The translations under genes and the position numbers were made by a program. Positions 25,091 to 34,326 of a stretch of 44,871 nt of DNA are shown piece by piece. This DNA is from SIG480 sp045539475 (GTDB lineage: Bacteria; Bacillota; Clostridia; Oscillospirales; JAAYXM01): assembly GCA_045539475.1 (NCBI GenBank), contig JAZQFJ010000035.1, forward strand, positions 1-44,871, given 5' to 3'. Position 1 is the stretch's first letter. Each line of letters starts with the position of its first letter. The notes below the pieces were generated by a model. The model had not been told where the DNA came from, did not search any database, and saw only the letters and a list, made by a program, of their open reading frames with translations.

Positions 25091-26332
25091 TTGAGTTTGT
25101 CAGCTGAAATAATCGCCGTCGGAACGGAAATACTTCTCGGCGAGATCACAAACACAGATGCCGTAACCGTTGCTCAGGCGTTGTCTGAGCTTGGCATAAA
25201 TGCATATTATCAGACAGTTGTCGGCGATAACCCCGAGAGACTTAAAAAGTGCATCCTTATCGCGAAGGAGCGCGCGGATATTATTATAACCACAGGCGGG
25301 CTTGGCCCCACTTTTGATGACCTTACAAAGCAGGTTGCAGCAGAAGCTTTTGGCAAGCAGCTCGTGCTTCATGAAGCTTCTCTTGAAAGAATTAAGGGAT
25401 ATTTTACAAAGCTCGGACGCAAAATGACGGACAACAATGCACGTCAGGCGTATCTTCCGGAAGGCTGCACAGTGCTCGAAAATGACTGGGGAACAGCACC
25501 GGGATGTGCAATAGAGGATGGCGGGAAAATTCTGATTATGCTTCCGGGTCCTCCGCGCGAGTGTATTCCTATGGTGAAATACCGTATGGTGCCGTATCTT
25601 AAGAAGCTTTCCGATGCACACCTCGTTTCCCATGGTATTCATATTTACGGAATGGGTGAGAGTGAGGTTGAGAGTAGGATAAGCTCGTTTGCCGAAACGA
25701 TGACGAACCCGACTCTCGCGCCATATGCAAAGGATGGCGAGGTACTTTTGCGTGTTACCGGAAAGGCAAAAACGGAAGAAGAGGCAGATGCAATAACGCG
25801 CCCTGTTATAGAGAGGGTTGAAGAGATTTTAGGTGATGTTGTGTACGGTGTTGATATTCCGTCCCTTCATGCTGCGGCATTTGAAATCCTCCGTGAGAAA
25901 AGGCTCACCCTTGCAACTGCAGAGTCGTGCACCGGCGGGCTGTGTGCAAAGCTCATTACCGATATTTCCGGCTCGTCCGAGGTGTTCTACGGTGGGGTGT
26001 GCGCATACACAAACGATATAAAGATGAAGATTCTCGGAATAGAGCGCGAGCTTCTTGACACATACGGTGCTGTTAGTGAGGAATGCGCGCGGGCACTTTC
26101 GACCGCTGCGTGCGAAAAATTCGGAACGGATGCAGGTATCGGCGTTACAGGCTATGCAGATCCGAACTCCGGAGACGAAAAGAACCCGGGTGGAACAGTT
26201 TATGTTGCCGTAACCGTAAAGGGAGAGACGGTATGTTCAAAAATTTATCAGCCGCGCGGGAGAGAGCTTGCAAAGGAACGCGCTGCACAGGAAGCCTTCA
26301 ATCTTCTTCGCCGTGCAGCAGAGGGATTATAA
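25091..26332 (+). CDS. cinA: CinA-like NMN amidohydrolase / competence-damage protein
   Basis: A 413-residue protein in two parts. The N-terminal molybdopterin-binding-like (COG1058) domain (~1-170) contains AEIIAVGTEILLGEITNTDA and TTGGLGPTFDDLTK, an ADP-ribose-type pyrophosphatase fold in characterised members. The C-terminal nicotinamide-nucleotide amidase domain (~255-410) has TLATAESCTGGLCAKLITDISGSSEVFYGG and GVTGYADP. Together they recycle pyridine nucleotides (NMN to nicotinate mononucleotide). The start is TTG 25091 with a GAGAGAAGG upstream. The NUDIX gene starts 2 nt after its stop, and both act on ADP-ribose/NAD-related molecules. Confidence 0.95.
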   Translation: MSLSAEIIAVGTEILLGEITNTDAVTVAQALSELGINAYYQTVVGDNPERLKKCILIAKERADIIITTGGLGPTFDDLTKQVAAEAFGKQLVLHEASLERIKGYFTKLGRKMTDNNARQAYLPEGCTVLENDWGTAPGCAIEDGGKILIMLPGPPRECIPMVKYRMVPYLKKLSDAHLVSHGIHIYGMGESEVESRISSFAETMTNPTLAPYAKDGEVLLRVTGKAKTEEEADAITRPVIERVEEILGDVVYGVDIPSLHAAAFEILREKRLTLATAESCTGGLCAKLITDISGSSEVFYGGVCAYTNDIKMKILGIERELLDTYGAVSEECARALSTAACEKFGTDAGIGVTGYADPNSGDEKNPGGTVYVAVTVKGETVCSKIYQPRGRELAKERAAQEAFNLLRRAAEGL

Positions 26333-26334
26333 AT

Positions 26335-26868
26335 ATGACCAATATAGAAAAAACATTAAGCCAAAAATATCATTTCAAAGGCAAAATAATGAACATCCGC
26401 GAGGATGAGGTAGAGCTTTGCGGGAGGAAAACAACTCGCGAGGTTTGTGAGCACTGCGACGGAGTGGCGGTACTTCCGGTTACTGATAACGGAGAAATAA
26501 TTCTCGTTTCGCAGTACCGTTATCCGTTTGAGCTTGAAATACTTGAAGCTCCTGCCGGCAAGGTGGACGGTGATGAGCCGCATTTTGACTGCGGAGTGCG
26601 TGAGCTTAGCGAGGAAACCGGATATACCGCGGACGAGATGAAATATCTCGGTTTCGTTTATCCGTCGCCGGGATGTATGACAGAAAGGATACATTTGTAT
26701 CTTGCAACAGGGCTTCACGAGGGGGAGGCGCATCCGGACGAGGGAGAATTTTTGCAAATTAAAAAATTTAAGCTCACCGACGCGCTTTCAATGTGTGATG
26801 AGGGAAGAATAGACGATGCAAAGACCGCTGTGCTTATTTTGCGTGCAGCGAGACTGCTCGGATTATAA
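26335..26868 (+). CDS. NUDIX hydrolase, ADP-ribose pyrophosphatase type
   Basis: A 177-residue hydrolase with a perfect Nudix box at 75-97 (G-x5-E-x7-RELSEETGY). The upstream SQYRYPFELEILEAPAGK and downstream GFVYPSPGCMTERIHLYLA are typical of NudF-like ADP-ribose pyrophosphatases, which split ADP-ribose to AMP and ribose-5-phosphate. ATG 26335 starts 2 nt after the cinA stop, with AGAGGG inside the end of cinA; a longer reading frame extending back into cinA has no SD and is a shadow. Pairing with cinA suggests NAD-metabolite housekeeping. Confidence 0.92.
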   Translation: MTNIEKTLSQKYHFKGKIMNIREDEVELCGRKTTREVCEHCDGVAVLPVTDNGEIILVSQYRYPFELEILEAPAGKVDGDEPHFDCGVRELSEETGYTADEMKYLGFVYPSPGCMTERIHLYLATGLHEGEAHPDEGEFLQIKKFKLTDALSMCDEGRIDDAKTAVLILRAARLLGL

Positions 26869-26898
26869 TAAAAATCAGTCGTTTGGGAGGATAACGAT

Positions 26899-27597
26899 AT
26901 GGATAAGAAAATTCTTGTTGTCGAGGATGAAAAGGCAATTGCCGATATTCTTGACTTTAATTTGAAAAAGGAAGGCTACACCGTAGTTTGCGCATACGAC
27001 GGTGAGGATGGGCTTTCCCATGCGCTGGAGGACAAACCAGACCTTATTCTTCTTGATGTTATGCTGCCGAAGCTTGACGGCTTTGAGGTATGCAAGGCAG
27101 TGAGAAAGACCTCTAATGTGCCGATAATTATGCTTACGGCGCGCGAAGAAGAGGTTGACAAAATTCTCGGACTTGAGCTCGGTGCGGATGACTATATAAC
27201 AAAGCCGTTTTCAATGCGTGAGCTGATGGCGAGAATAAAGGCAAATGTAAGAAGAAGCACCGTTTCCCCGGCGGGAACGGAGGATACGGGCGATGAAAAC
27301 CGCCTTGTGTTCGGTAATATTGTGATAAATTTAAAAAGCCTTGACGTAAAGAAAAATGGAGAAAAGCTTGAGCTTACTCCGCGTGAGTTTGATCTTATAA
27401 AGTTTCTCGCAACACAGCCGAATCAGGTTTTTTCGCGTGAGGAGCTTATGGAACATGTGTGGAAGTATGACTATTACGGAGACCTTCGCACGGTTGACGT
27501 TACGGTGCGCCGTCTTCGTGAAAAGCTTGAGGACGATCCGGCAAATCCGATGCGCATAGTGACGCGCCGCGGTGCTGGTTATATGTTTTCTGATTGA
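26899..27597 (+). CDS. walR: Response regulator WalR (YycF)
   Basis: A 232-residue OmpR/PhoB-type regulator. The receiver domain (1-~120) has Glu9-Asp10, phospho-acceptor Asp53 (LLDVMLP), Thr80 and Lys102 (TKPF). The winged-helix DNA-binding domain (~135-230) has LTPREFDLIKFLATQPNQVFSREELMEHVW and VDVTVRRLREKLE. The gene order walR-walK-yycH-yycI-(murA)-walJ-rlmH identifies it as the essential cell-wall homeostasis regulator. SD GGGAGGA lies before ATG 26899. No clear promoter separates it from the NUDIX gene (30-nt gap), so at least part of its expression probably comes from the thiI promoter. Confidence 0.95.
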   Translation: MDKKILVVEDEKAIADILDFNLKKEGYTVVCAYDGEDGLSHALEDKPDLILLDVMLPKLDGFEVCKAVRKTSNVPIIMLTAREEEVDKILGLELGADDYITKPFSMRELMARIKANVRRSTVSPAGTEDTGDENRLVFGNIVINLKSLDVKKNGEKLELTPREFDLIKFLATQPNQVFSREELMEHVWKYDYYGDLRTVDVTVRRLREKLEDDPANPMRIVTRRGAGYMFSD

Positions 27598-27632
27598 TAA
27601 TATTCTGACCGGAGAGGGAGTGTTCTTGCGGT

Positions 27633-29387
27633 ATGCGTTCGCTTCAGATGAGGCTCGTGCTTGTGCTCGTGCTGCTTATTGTTTCTGTAATGGTAATTGT
27701 CGGGACCTTTATGCTCAATCAGGTTTCGGTGTACTATTTTGACGATTTCACAGAGCAGATGAACTCGGTTTTTAACGCCGAGGTATTTGCTGTGCTCAAA
27801 AACGAAGCGAGGGCGGAAAACGGGGCGGAAAGGCTCTCTCTGGCGCTTGAGGCATATTCCTCTTCAATGAGAATAAGCGGATACCGTAATTATTACATAC
27901 TTGACGGAAAAACGGGACAAACGCTTTTTGGTTCAAATGATGACGAGGTTGTGAGAACGCCTGCAATCATTTCTGCACTCGGCGGAAAAATCGGTCAGGA
28001 AAAGAGAATATCAAGCGGATATATCGACCGCGCAAATCCGATAGTTGTGGATGATGAAGTAAAATATATTGTTTATATAAAGGACACAAAGCAGGATCAA
28101 CAGCGCCTTACGGCGTCAATGTTTATGATTATTCTGCGAACGATGGTTTTTGCACTTCTTTTCGCGGTGATTTTGAGCTTTTTCTTCGCAAAAACAATAA
28201 CAACCCCGATTGAAAACATAACCAAGGGTGCAAAAAAGCTCTCAATGGGCGAGCTGGAGTATGAGCTTGCCGTCGAGTCAAATGATGAGATAGGAACGCT
28301 TACCGAAACTTTTAATGACATGGCAGCAGCGCTTAATGCAACACTTGCAAAGGTGGAGGATGAGCGCAATAAGCTCGACACGCTCTTCCTTTATATGACA
28401 GACGGTGTTACTGCGTTTTCCGGTGACGGGACGTTGATTCACCATAATCCGGCGGCTGTTGAAATGCTGTCCTTTGATACGGAAAAGGATAAGACTTATG
28501 CAGAAATCTTTAAGGATCTCGGCGTGGATTTTTCATCACTTTCCGGTATGGATGGAAGCTTTGAGGAATACAACATGGAAACCGGAGAGAAAACACTGAA
28601 GGTCAGTTTTGCCCGATTCGGGAATGAGGCGGAGGAAGCGGGTGGCGTTATTGCCATTATTCACGACTTCACAACAGCTGCAAAGCTTGAAAACTCACGG
28701 CGCGAGTTTGTTGCAAATGTATCCCATGAGCTTCGCACTCCGCTGACAAACGTTAAGAGCTATACAGAAACTCTTGCGGAAGCACCGGATGCACCGCCGG
28801 AGATGCGTGAGCGATTCTTTGATGTTATTCTCAATGAAACGGACAGAATGACGCGAATAGTGAAGGATCTCCTGACGCTTTCGCGGCTTGACAGTGCGAA
28901 AATGGACTGGAAGCACGAAACCTTTTCTATGCGTAAAAGCGTTGAAAATGCTTACCGTGCAATGGAAATGGAGGCACGTCGTTGCGGGCACAAGCTTACG
29001 CTTTCGGTAGATGCATCGCTTCCTGATTTTTACGGTGACCGCGAACGTATAGAGCAGGTTTTCATAAACCTCCTTTCAAATGCCGTAAAGTATACGGGCA
29101 AGGACGGAAAAATAGATTTTTCTGCAGAAAACTATGATGAATTCATAAAAATAACCGTAAAAGATAACGGAATAGGCATTCCGGAAAAGGATATTCCCCG
29201 TCTGTTCGAGAGGTTTTACCGCGTTGATAAGGCACGAAGCCGCGAAATGGGCGGTACAGGTCTTGGTCTTGCCATTGCAAAGGAAATTGCAGAACATCAC
29301 GGCGGAGAAATAAAGATAGAAAGTGTTTACGGAAAAGGCACAACAGCGTCTGTGATCCTTCCCAAGGAAGGAATGGTGGAAGAATAA
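27633..29387 (+). CDS. walK: Sensor histidine kinase WalK (YycG)
   Basis: A 584-residue membrane kinase. TM1 is ~8-28, an extracytoplasmic sensor loop ~29-162, TM2 ~163-186, HAMP ~186-238 and PAS ~245-350. HisKA has phospho-acceptor His365 in ANVSHELRTPLTNV. HATPase_c covers ~470-580 with the N box (EQVFINLLSNAVKYT), G1 (VKDNGIGIP), F box (LFERFYRVDKARSRE) and G2 (GGTGLGLAIAK). It senses the lipid-II/peptidoglycan state and phosphorylates WalR. ATG 27633 was taken; its SD (GGAGAGGGAG) lies rather far upstream. The stop overlaps the yycH ATG by one base. Confidence 0.95.
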   Translation: MRSLQMRLVLVLVLLIVSVMVIVGTFMLNQVSVYYFDDFTEQMNSVFNAEVFAVLKNEARAENGAERLSLALEAYSSSMRISGYRNYYILDGKTGQTLFGSNDDEVVRTPAIISALGGKIGQEKRISSGYIDRANPIVVDDEVKYIVYIKDTKQDQQRLTASMFMIILRTMVFALLFAVILSFFFAKTITTPIENITKGAKKLSMGELEYELAVESNDEIGTLTETFNDMAAALNATLAKVEDERNKLDTLFLYMTDGVTAFSGDGTLIHHNPAAVEMLSFDTEKDKTYAEIFKDLGVDFSSLSGMDGSFEEYNMETGEKTLKVSFARFGNEAEEAGGVIAIIHDFTTAAKLENSRREFVANVSHELRTPLTNVKSYTETLAEAPDAPPEMRERFFDVILNETDRMTRIVKDLLTLSRLDSAKMDWKHETFSMRKSVENAYRAMEMEARRCGHKLTLSVDASLPDFYGDRERIEQVFINLLSNAVKYTGKDGKIDFSAENYDEFIKITVKDNGIGIPEKDIPRLFERFYRVDKARSREMGGTGLGLAIAKEIAEHHGGEIKIESVYGKGTTASVILPKEGMVEE

Positions 29388-30736
29388 TGAGCACGACGAG
29401 GGAAAGAATAAAAAATGTGTTCATATGCCTTTTGCTTGTGGGAATGCTTTATCTGACTTATACCGTATGGTTTTTTGACAGCCCGTTTGAAACTGTCGGA
29501 ACAGACAATCTGTTCGGCATAGATATGAGCTTTAGCAGTTCCGGCGAGGGTGAGGGAACTGACCTTGACGCATTCGGAATACGGCCTATGAGCATTTATG
29601 TAAAAGGGGACGGATTCTCTCGCGCATCTGTTTATGAAAGTGAAAGGACGGATGCGATATACAAGTCTTTGCGTCCGCTTCTTGCGCGGGTGTTTGATTT
29701 TCACGGTGATATGAAAGCTGCAGATGCCGGAGTGTGGGAAGAAAAGCTTTCCGAGAACGGTGTTTTGCTCGACTATTTCGGAAATGTTCCGACAGGGGCG
29801 ATTTGTACGTGGCTTGGTGCAGATGTTGAAGATAATTTATATTCCGGAAGGTATTATCTGCTCTCTGCAGATGAAAGAAATGTAAAATTATATGTCAAAA
29901 ACCCGAATGAAGATGAAGTGTATTCAGTGAACACTTCTGTTTCTTCGGAGGAACTGATGTCGATTGCTGCGGGTGTAAGCGCAGTAGATGCCATTCTTGC
30001 CGGAAACAGCGATGTGAAGGACTTTGCGGCAATAAACCGGGAAACGGCGGTTCCTTCCGCTTCGTCAAAGCCTGCTGTAATTTCTGCATATAACACATAT
30101 GCAACATTTTCGGCTTCTGTTGCAGAAGGCTGTCTTGCTACGTTTTCCCTGGGGGATGTTTCCCCCGGCACATATTCAGAGGCGGACGGCACACAGGTAT
30201 ATATTGCCGATATGGTAACGATGAAGATATCACCCTCAGGGCTTGTGTCATATACGGATCCGCGCGAGGAAGCCGATGAGACGATAGGAATAACCGTGGA
30301 TCATAAAGGCGAGCACGCTCTCCTTTTTGAAAAAACTGAGGCAGCGCGTAAAATTGCGGCAACCCTTGCTTCAAAGCTTCCGGGAGTAGGTGGCATATAT
30401 CTTATATCAGCTTTGGAAAACGGCAATGAGACCGAGATAATTCTCGGGCGACATATTAACGGGATTCCGGTGGATATGAATTCCAGCACTTATTTTATGA
30501 GGGTGAGCTTTCGGGGAGAGATGGTAAGTGATGTCAGGGCAAATTTGCGGGGATATGATATAACATCTCAAAGTGCAGATGTTCTGAATTTGCGACTTGT
30601 CGCTGCGGCGGTTTCCGGAATGGGAAAGAAAGGCGATGTAAGCTTGCGGTATGCCGATGACGGCAACGCAACGCTTTCTCCGTCATGGTTTATTCTGTCC
30701 GAAAAGGAGAATGGAAATGAATTGGTCGAGAGCTAA
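29387..30736 (+). CDS. yycH: YycH-like WalK regulatory membrane protein
   Basis: A 449-residue protein with a single N-terminal membrane anchor (~8-27) and a large extracytoplasmic part, close to the 455 residues of B. subtilis YycH. Similarity is low, as usual for this family; the call rests mainly on length, topology and position between walK (1-nt overlap) and yycI. In Bacillus, YycH and YycI together modulate WalK through membrane contacts. Later parts (GVGGIYLISALENG, ILGRHINGIPVDMN) look like the YycH middle/C-terminal domains. No catalytic motif is seen. Confidence 0.8.
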   Translation: MSTTRERIKNVFICLLLVGMLYLTYTVWFFDSPFETVGTDNLFGIDMSFSSSGEGEGTDLDAFGIRPMSIYVKGDGFSRASVYESERTDAIYKSLRPLLARVFDFHGDMKAADAGVWEEKLSENGVLLDYFGNVPTGAICTWLGADVEDNLYSGRYYLLSADERNVKLYVKNPNEDEVYSVNTSVSSEELMSIAAGVSAVDAILAGNSDVKDFAAINRETAVPSASSKPAVISAYNTYATFSASVAEGCLATFSLGDVSPGTYSEADGTQVYIADMVTMKISPSGLVSYTDPREEADETIGITVDHKGEHALLFEKTEAARKIAATLASKLPGVGGIYLISALENGNETEIILGRHINGIPVDMNSSTYFMRVSFRGEMVSDVRANLRGYDITSQSADVLNLRLVAAAVSGMGKKGDVSLRYADDGNATLSPSWFILSEKENGNELVES

Positions 30737-31538
30737 AACAATTCTTATCGCTTTGCTTCTTGCTGTAGATGTGTTCCTTCTTGTGGTATACATATCGCGC
30801 GATAATGGAGTGAGAAAAGATGAAATGGCTTTGCGTTCCAATGTCTGCAGCATTCTTTCTGCACAGGGGATAGCTGTGGATGAGACGCTTGTTCCGCTCG
30901 ATTCCGTAGGAATCCGTCCGGCTGTATTGCAGAGAAAAACGGATATGAAAAAAGCCGCTGTATCATTTTTCGGGAAGGTGACCGAGGAAAAAAGCGGAGA
31001 AAGCATTACCTACTCCGGTGAAGGCGGGAGCGTCATGTTTTCAAATGATGTGTTTTCGCTCGTTTATGAATCAGGGAAAAGCATAGACGATGAGGACTCG
31101 GCAAAAGCTCTTGCAAAAGATGTTGCGGGAAGCTTCGCCGTAACGGATAGGATGCGTGATTATACCTGTCGGTCTGATGAAGGAGGATATAGCATAGGAA
31201 TTTCGCAGATGTTCTCAGGCGTTCCGGTGTTTGATTGCGGAATAGAGGTCAAAATCTCTGCGTCGGGAAGCGTGATTGCGTCGGGAAAATTCATTGGCAA
31301 GGGTGTGCGCGTTTCGACTGACGGAAAAGTGATGAAAACCTCCGCTCTCCTTCTTTCTTTTGCTGACGGAGCTGTGAAAGAAGCGCTGTGTCCTTTAAAG
31401 GTTTCATCGGTCACGCTCGGATACATCTCAAAAACTCCGGCTGCAGGAAGGGTTTCAATGTCTCCGACGCTTTGCGTAACGACTGACAAAGGCGTGTTTT
31501 ACGTTGATATGCAGAGCGGTAAATTTGTAAGCGCATAA
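30717..31538 (+). CDS. yycI: YycI-like WalK regulatory membrane protein
   Basis: A 273-residue protein. The opening MNWSRAKTILIALLLAVDVFLL is nearly the textbook YycI start (MDWSRTKTIFII...), giving one TM helix (~7-24) and an extracytoplasmic beta domain with two YycI/YycH-like repeats. It pairs with YycH to adjust WalK activity. It overlaps the end of yycH by 20 nt. ATG 30717 fits the conserved Asn/Asp-Trp-Ser start and has GGAGA 6 nt upstream (an ATG at 30711 is too close to this SD). It is the last gene before a 163-bp gap with a fresh promoter. Confidence 0.85.
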   Translation: MNWSRAKTILIALLLAVDVFLLVVYISRDNGVRKDEMALRSNVCSILSAQGIAVDETLVPLDSVGIRPAVLQRKTDMKKAAVSFFGKVTEEKSGESITYSGEGGSVMFSNDVFSLVYESGKSIDDEDSAKALAKDVAGSFAVTDRMRDYTCRSDEGGYSIGISQMFSGVPVFDCGIEVKISASGSVIASGKFIGKGVRVSTDGKVMKTSALLLSFADGAVKEALCPLKVSSVTLGYISKTPAAGRVSMSPTLCVTTDKGVFYVDMQSGKFVSA

Positions 31539-31565
31539 AAATTTTACAAAATATACAAATAATCT

Positions 31566-31594
31566 TTGCATTTTACAGAGAAGTCTGCTATAAT
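31566..31594 (+). promoter_or_regulatory. Sigma-A-type promoter for murA
   Basis: TTGCAT (31566-31571), a 17-nt spacer, TATAAT (31589-31594), about 107 nt upstream of TTG 31702. The long leader shows no obvious riboswitch. Confidence 0.75.
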
Positions 31595-31701
31595 TTAAAT
31601 TGGTAGATTTCAGATTTGAATTTTATCAGATTTATGATTAAAAACACTCGCTTTTTGGCAGAATGATAAATGAGTATGATAGGAAAAAGAGGTGCCCGGT
31701 A

Positions 31702-32985
31702 TTGACAAAGTATGTTATAGAAGGTGGCTATAAGCTGCGCGGTGAAGTTACCATAAGCGGTGCTAAAAATGCCGCTGTTGCGATTATACCGGCGGCTCTT
31801 CTTGTTGACGGTACATGCAGAATAGAAAACATTCCGGAAATTCGGGATGTAACGCTTATGCTTGATCTTTTGCGCGATATAGGCGCGGATGTCAGGCTTA
31901 TAAATCGAAATTGTGTTGAGATAAATGCCACGAAAATCCGTACTACTCGTGCGGATTATGACATGGCAAGAAAAATCCGTGCGTCTTATTATCTTATTGG
32001 TGCTCTTCTTGGCCGTTTCGGTTCAGCTCAGGTTGCTTTGCCCGGCGGCTGTAATTTCGGTGACCGCCCGATTGATCAGCACACAAAGGCGTTCAAGTTG
32101 CTCGGTGCTGCAGTTGATGTTCAGAACGGTTATGTGATTGCAGAGTCTCACGGCAGGCTCACCGCATCATCGATATATTTTGATGTTGTTTCCGTCGGCG
32201 CTACGATGAATGCAATGCTTGCGGCAGTGCTTGCAGATGGCACAACCATTATTGAAAATGCGGCAAAAGAACCGCACATTGTTGACCTTGCAAACTTCTT
32301 AAATTCCATGGGCGCAAATGTCAGCGGCGCGGGAACAGACGTAATAAAGGTGCGCGGCGTTAAGAAGATGGAAGGCGGCGCTTATACGATAATTCCCGAT
32401 CAGATTGAGGCGGGAACATACATGGCGGCAGTTGCTGCGGCAGGCGGAGAAGTGCTTGTCCGCAACATCATCCCGAAGCATCTTGACTGTATAACCTCAA
32501 AGCTCCTCGAAATGGGCGTTGAGGTTACCGAACATGATGATTCGCTTCTGATTAAGCGAATAAAGCCGCTTTCAAACACGAACATTAAAACATTGCCGTA
32601 TCCCGGATTTCCTACGGATATGCAGCCACAGGCAACAGTTATCCTCACTCTTGCAAACGGTATGAGCATTGTTACAGAGGGTGTATGGGACAGCCGTTAC
32701 CAGTATGTTGAAGAGCTTCGCAGAATGGGTGCAAAAATTCAGGTTGACGGAAAAACCGCTGTTGTCGAGGGGGTTGATTCGCTTACAGGCGCTCCGGTGC
32801 GTGCGTGTGATTTGCGCGCGGGTGCGGCGCTCGTTATTGCGGGTCTTGCCGCAAACGGAATAACGGAAGTTGAGGACATTCTCCATATTGAGCGTGGATA
32901 TGAGCACATCGTGGAAAAGCTTACAGCACTGGGTGCACATATCAGAATCGTTGAAGACAATATTCCTGTGGCAAAGGCACAATAG
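31702..32985 (+). CDS. murA: UDP-N-acetylglucosamine 1-carboxyvinyltransferase
   Basis: A 427-residue enzyme for the first committed step of peptidoglycan synthesis, transferring enolpyruvate from PEP to UDP-GlcNAc. Conserved: SGAKNAAV with Lys22, the catalytic loop LPGGCNFGDRPIDQH with Cys117 (the residue alkylated by fosfomycin), and FPTDMQPQ. The Cys is retained, so fosfomycin sensitivity of this enzyme is expected. The start is TTG 31702, supported by AAGAGGTG 7 nt upstream and by homologues beginning near YVIEGG; an in-frame ATG at 31663 lies before the SD. It is inserted between yycI and walJ. A hairpin follows. Firmicutes often have two murA copies. Confidence 0.95.
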   Translation: MTKYVIEGGYKLRGEVTISGAKNAAVAIIPAALLVDGTCRIENIPEIRDVTLMLDLLRDIGADVRLINRNCVEINATKIRTTRADYDMARKIRASYYLIGALLGRFGSAQVALPGGCNFGDRPIDQHTKAFKLLGAAVDVQNGYVIAESHGRLTASSIYFDVVSVGATMNAMLAAVLADGTTIIENAAKEPHIVDLANFLNSMGANVSGAGTDVIKVRGVKKMEGGAYTIIPDQIEAGTYMAAVAAAGGEVLVRNIIPKHLDCITSKLLEMGVEVTEHDDSLLIKRIKPLSNTNIKTLPYPGFPTDMQPQATVILTLANGMSIVTEGVWDSRYQYVEELRRMGAKIQVDGKTAVVEGVDSLTGAPVRACDLRAGAALVIAGLAANGITEVEDILHIERGYEHIVEKLTALGAHIRIVEDNIPVAKAQ

Positions 32986-32995
32986 ATAAAACGGA

Positions 32996-33017
32996 GGAAC
33001 GGAAATTTTGCCGTTCC
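32996..33017 (+). terminator. Weak terminator/attenuator after murA
   Basis: GGAACGG (32996-33002), loop AAATTTTG, CCGTTCC (33011-33017), then TTTATT. The 7-bp stem and interrupted U-tract suggest partial read-through into walJ. Confidence 0.6.
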
Positions 33018-33041
33018 TTTATTGATAAAAGGAGAGTTACA

Positions 33042-33842
33042 ATGCTTAAGGTATGTCCGCTCGCGAGCGGATCTAACGGAAATTGCACATACATATCTGA
33101 CGGAAAGGTGCATATACTTGTTGATGCGGGCATCTCTGCCACGCGCATCATCCGCGAGCTTTCAATGCTCGGGCTTGGCGTGTCTGCGATAGATGCAATA
33201 TTTATCACGCACGAGCACGGCGACCACATCTGCGGACTTGAAAAGCTTCTTTGCCGGGCGGATATTCCGGTCTATGCCTCATGCGGAACAGCACGCGGGA
33301 TAGGAGAACGGGTAAAGGCGCTTTACGGAAAGGTAAAATGCGTCTATGCAGGAGAGAAAACAGCTGTCGGCGGCATAAGCGTTGAGCCTTTTCACACCCC
33401 GCATGATACCTATGAAAGCACGGGTTATCGCATATGCTCGGAAAGCGAGTGCGCGGTTATTGCAACCGATATCGGCCATGTGGATGGCGAGGTGTCGGAG
33501 CATCTTTTCGGCTCGGACATCCTTTTGCTTGAGTCCAATTACGATGAGAGGCGGCTTCGTGCTTGCAGATATCCTGTGTTTTTAAAACAGAGAATCGTTG
33601 GTGAGCGCGGTCACCTGTCCAATACTGAGTGCGCCCGTCTTGCAGTTGAGGCTGTAAAGCGTGGAACAAAGAATATAATTTTGGGACATCTGAGTGCGGA
33701 GAGCAACACGCCTAAGGAAGCCTACACCGCAACGCATACAGCGCTTACTCAAAGCGGAGTAATTCCGGGTGTTGATATGATGCTGTACGTTGCTCCGCGC
33801 GGTGAGCGCGGAGAGGTTGTCACCGTGGAGGCGGGAAAGTAG
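33042..33842 (+). CDS. walJ: WalJ (YycJ) metallo-beta-lactamase-fold hydrolase
   Basis: A 266-residue cytosolic MBL-fold protein. LASGSNGNCTYI opens the chain, FITHEHGDHICG is the HxHxDH metal motif, and later ligands lie in ATDIGHVDG and LGHLSAESNTP. YycJ proteins are thought to be 5'-exonucleases linked to mismatch repair and cell-division coordination, and they travel with walRK. SD AAAGGAGAG precedes ATG 33042. rlmH starts immediately after its stop codon. Confidence 0.92.
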   Translation: MLKVCPLASGSNGNCTYISDGKVHILVDAGISATRIIRELSMLGLGVSAIDAIFITHEHGDHICGLEKLLCRADIPVYASCGTARGIGERVKALYGKVKCVYAGEKTAVGGISVEPFHTPHDTYESTGYRICSESECAVIATDIGHVDGEVSEHLFGSDILLLESNYDERRLRACRYPVFLKQRIVGERGHLSNTECARLAVEAVKRGTKNIILGHLSAESNTPKEAYTATHTALTQSGVIPGVDMMLYVAPRGERGEVVTVEAGK

Positions 33843-34316
33843 ATGCTGAGTGTTGATATTATCTGCGTTGGGAAGCTTAAAGAAAAGTTTTTTGCTGATG
33901 CGTGCGACGAATACAAAAAACGTATGAGTTCGTATTGTAAGCTGAATATCGTCGAGCTTGCAGAAACCCCGGCATCAAATGAGAGCGAGGTACGCCGCGC
34001 TCTTTCGGCAGAAGCCGAGCGCATTTCAGCAAAAATCCCGAAGGATGCGTATCTCATATGTATGTGCATTGAAGGGAAGATGCTATCCAGCGAAGCACTG
34101 TCAGAGAAGATAACCTCGCTGAAATGCTCGGGGAAAAGCAGGCTGTGCTTTATTATCGGCGGCTCAAACGGTATAGATGAGAGTATAAAGGCACGTGCAG
34201 AGCTGCGGCTTTCAATGTCGCCGATGACCTTCCCGCACCATCTCGCACGGGTAATGCTTTTAGAACAGATTTACCGTGCATTCAAGATAGAAGAAGGCTC
34301 GGGATATCATAAGTAG
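33843..34316 (+). CDS. rlmH: 23S rRNA (pseudouridine-1915-N3)-methyltransferase RlmH
   Basis: A 157-residue SPOUT methyltransferase that methylates pseudouridine 1915 of 23S rRNA in assembled ribosomes. LSVDIICVGKLKEKFF at the start, FIIGGSNGIDESI (the SAM-binding knot) and SPMTFPHHLARVMLLEQIYRAFKI with GSGYHK at the C terminus are diagnostic. Length is typical (~159). The gene abuts walJ with no gap, and this walJ-rlmH neighbourhood recurs in Firmicutes. No terminator hairpin with a U-run follows; a repeat region does. Confidence 0.96.
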   Translation: MLSVDIICVGKLKEKFFADACDEYKKRMSSYCKLNIVELAETPASNESEVRRALSAEAERISAKIPKDAYLICMCIEGKMLSSEALSEKITSLKCSGKSRLCFIIGGSNGIDESIKARAELRLSMSPMTFPHHLARVMLLEQIYRAFKIEEGSGYHK

Positions 34317-34326
34317 AAGATGAAAA

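Noticed and set aside
26083..26334. Upstream extension of the NUDIX frame into cinA
   Set aside because: Arg/Cys-rich shadow of cinA; the proper ATG 26335 has an SD and begins where homologues do.
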